9,547 bases of DNA from Cyanobacteria bacterium OH_CFB_184 (GTDB lineage Bacteria; Cyanobacteriota; Vampirovibrionia; Gastranaerophilales; Gastranaerophilaceae). The stretch lies in the NCBI GenBank assembly GCA_023414155.1, contig JAEZOG010000242.1, positions 1-9,547 of the forward strand, given 5' to 3'. The notes under the pieces are model-generated. The model was not told where the DNA came from. It did not search any database and was given only the letters and a program-made list of their open reading frames with translations. The position numbers and the translations under genes are program-made. This document shows positions 8,612 through 9,547 of this stretch, piece by piece; position 1 is the first letter of the stretch, and every line of letters begins with the position of its first letter.

Positions 8612-8628
8612 ATTGCAGTTTCTGCAAT
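8612..8628. repeat. Inverted repeat in the efflux operon leader
   Basis: ATTGCAG, three bases, then CTGCAAT: perfect seven-base arms in the 5' leader of the adaptor mRNA, about 33 bases before the start codon. It could form a short RNA hairpin or be a second protein-binding site. It is not followed by a U-run in the transcript, so it is not a terminator. Confidence 0.5.
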
Positions 8629-8643
8629 TTATTGTAAAACTTA

Positions 8644-8661
8644 ATGTTGTAATTACAACAT
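8644..8661. promoter_or_regulatory. Perfect 18-bp palindrome, likely operator of the efflux operon
   Basis: ATGTTGTAATTACAACAT is identical to its own reverse complement. It starts two bases downstream of the proposed -10 box and covers the predicted transcription start of the efflux operon, the position expected for a dimeric repressor. The TTGTAATTACAA core is of the kind bound by TetR- or MarR-family dimers, which commonly control RND pumps, but no such regulator gene is in the window. The symmetry is seen directly; the operator role is inferred. Confidence 0.6.
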
Positions 8662-8677
8662 CATAATATCATAATAT
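8662..8677. repeat. Two tandem copies of an 8-bp unit at the efflux promoter
   Basis: CATAATAT occurs twice in a row on the plus strand (ATATTATG twice on the minus strand), next to the palindrome. Each copy supplies a TATTAT sequence that could act as a -10 box, so the transcription start may vary by eight bases. Confidence 0.5.
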
Positions 8678-8690
8678 GTTCAATATGCAA
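8663..8690 (-). promoter_or_regulatory. Candidate promoter of the RND efflux operon
   Basis: On the minus strand, TTGCAT (8690-8685, weak -35), a 16-base spacer, then TATTAT (8668-8663, five of six at -10). Transcription would begin near 8656, inside the 18-bp palindrome, leaving a leader of about 75 bases before the adaptor ATG. The -35 match is poor and a second TATTAT lies eight bases upstream, so exact boxes are uncertain. This noncoding gap is the only sizeable one in the window, which supports a promoter here. Confidence 0.45.
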
Positions 8691-8748
8691 ATACAATCTT
8701 TACAGGAATTTTAGTACAACAAAGTCAAATCGCAATGGCTATATTGGG

Positions 8749-9177
8749 CTATTTAGCATTCTCTTTAAATACAATAAATTTATCAAGTTCTTTTTTCAAA
8801 AACTCAATATTGTCATACTTACTGCTATCTACTTTTACCTTAAGATTTAATTTTTTATCGTATAAATATAATGTCGGATAAGAAGAGATATAATAACTAT
8901 CTACCAATTTCTTATTTAAAGGATCATCACAGTTGATTAATACGATGCTGTAAGCATTTTTATAAATAGCATCTATTAATTTCAGCTTTGGCATAAATCT
9001 CTGGCAATAACTGCACCAATCGACATAAAAATACAAAAGCATAGGCTTATTTTGAGAAAGTGCCATTGTATATGAAACGCCCATTCTTGTATGCTTTGGA
9101 TTATTTACATAATTAGAGCAAAAAGCAGCCCCTGCAAATACAAATAACGCTATAAATGTAATAAAAAACTTTTTCAT
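8749..9177 (-). CDS. Exported thioredoxin-fold protein
   Basis: A 142-residue protein. Residues 1-20 are a signal peptide (MKKFF, then hydrophobic [15 protein letters not shown]); the Cys at 20 is not in a proper lipobox, so a lipoprotein is unlikely. The mature part is a thioredoxin fold: strand [11 protein letters not shown], redox motif Cys55-Ser-Tyr-Cys58, and the cis-proline segment SYPTLYLYD with Pro101. This places it with DsbD-gamma/thioredoxin_2-like or DUF255-type small oxidoreductases acting outside the cytoplasm, probably as a thiol-disulfide reductant or isomerase. The partner is unknown and no DsbD/CcdA-type electron donor gene is in the window. Its ATG overlaps the glgC stop as ATGA, and AAAGGA lies about eight bases upstream inside glgC, so translation is probably coupled. 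No clear terminator follows it. Confidence 0.88.
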   Translation of the reverse strand: MKKFFITFIALFVFAGAAFCSNYVNNPKHTRMGVSYTMALSQNKPMLLYFYVDWCSYCQRFMPKLKLIDAIYKNAYSIVLINCDDPLNKKLVDSYYISSYPTLYLYDKKLNLKVKVDSSKYDNIEFLKKELDKFIVFKENAK

Positions 9178-9547
9178 AATTGAGTTCCTTTAGGCACTAC
9201 CGTAACTCCACCGCTGGAAACAATAAAACCTCTTGCTTCATCTTCTTCCCTGTCAAAACCAATTCTTGTATATGAAGGGATGCTTACATTTTTATCAATT
9301 ATTGCTCTTCTTATTTCAGCGTGTCTTCCAACATTTACATTTTCCATAAGTATTGAATGAGAAACGTTTGAGAAACTGTTTATCCTTACTTTTGGAGATA
9401 ATACGCATCTTGAAATGCTTCCCCCTGATATAATACAACCTTCTGATACAAGGGAGTTAGTTGCCATACCGATTCTTTCACCCTCTTCCCAAATAAATTT
9501 AGCAGGAGGATAATTATAATTATATGTTCTTAAAGGCCATTCTTTTG
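9174..9547 (-). CDS. glgC: Glucose-1-phosphate adenylyltransferase, C-terminal part (5' end cut by window edge)
   Basis: The 123 C-terminal residues of ADP-glucose pyrophosphorylase, which makes ADP-glucose from glucose-1-phosphate and ATP for glycogen synthesis in the cytoplasm. The frame is open from the window edge, starting [20 protein letters not shown]. It matches the characteristic WPIRTYNxxLPPAKF segment of GlgC that leads into the left-handed beta-helix. Hexapeptide-like turns follow ([50 protein letters not shown]), then the family ending [23 protein letters not shown]. The N-terminal nucleotidyltransferase domain lies outside. An internal Met (9467) is not the real start, because the conserved sequence continues upstream of it in frame. 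It overlaps the next gene by four bases. Confidence 0.95.
   Translation of the reverse strand, partial: KEWPLRTYNYNYPPAKFIWEEGERIGMATNSLVSEGCIISGGSISRCVLSPKVRINSFSNVSHSILMENVNVGRHAEIRRAIIDKNVSIPSYTRIGFDREEDEARGFIVSSGGVTVVPKGTQL

Noticed and set aside
8580..8627. In-frame upstream TTG start for the adaptor gene adding 16 residues
   Set aside because: No ribosome binding site precedes it, it lies inside an inverted repeat, and the added residues are polar and spoil the usual short N-terminus before the membrane anchor.
8700..8748. Terminator downstream of the thioredoxin-like gene
   Set aside because: No GC-containing stem followed by a T-run could be found on the minus strand in this stretch.

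Overview
The window is AT-rich and carries eight protein-coding genes, all on the minus strand, so it reads from right to left. Two genes are cut by the window edges. Small gaps, start/stop overlaps and two-membrane efflux machinery point to a Gram-negative (diderm) bacterium using the standard genetic code. The low GC, together with a glycogen gene and a diderm efflux pump, would suit non-photosynthetic Cyanobacteriota relatives (Vampirovibrionia/Gastranaerophilales) or another AT-rich diderm phylum. That placement is a guess, because no phylogenetic marker is present.

Right edge (9547-8749): the C-terminal third of glgC (ADP-glucose pyrophosphorylase) overlaps by four bases (ATGA) the start of a small exported thioredoxin-fold protein with a WCSYC active site. 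A 169-base noncoding gap follows (8748-8580). It holds a plausible sigma70-type promoter, a perfect 18-bp palindrome over the expected transcription start, and a second inverted repeat in the leader.

Centre (8579-2469): a complete tripartite RND efflux operon in the order periplasmic adaptor, inner-membrane RND pump of the HAE1/AcrB class, and TolC-like outer-membrane factor. The gaps are 2 and 34 bases. The outer-membrane factor has an unusual lysine/glutamate-rich insertion of about 135 residues between its signal peptide and the TolC fold.

Left (2443-1): a soluble histidine kinase without a sensor domain or membrane segment overlaps by one base a three-domain response regulator. In that regulator a REC domain and a GGDEF domain have both lost key residues, and they are followed by an apparently intact REC domain. 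A near-consensus promoter has its -35 box inside the last codons of the tolC-like gene and its -10 box only six bases before the kinase start codon. The kinase also lacks a Shine-Dalgarno sequence, so its mRNA may be leaderless. The last gene, cut by the left edge, begins like the N-terminal domain of M17 leucyl aminopeptidases.

Working together: the three efflux genes should make one envelope-spanning pump, probably controlled by a repressor encoded elsewhere that binds the palindrome. The kinase/regulator pair has no DNA-binding output, so it more likely signals through protein contacts than by directly switching the pump genes. No rRNA, tRNA, CRISPR array, insertion sequence or clear rho-independent terminator was seen.
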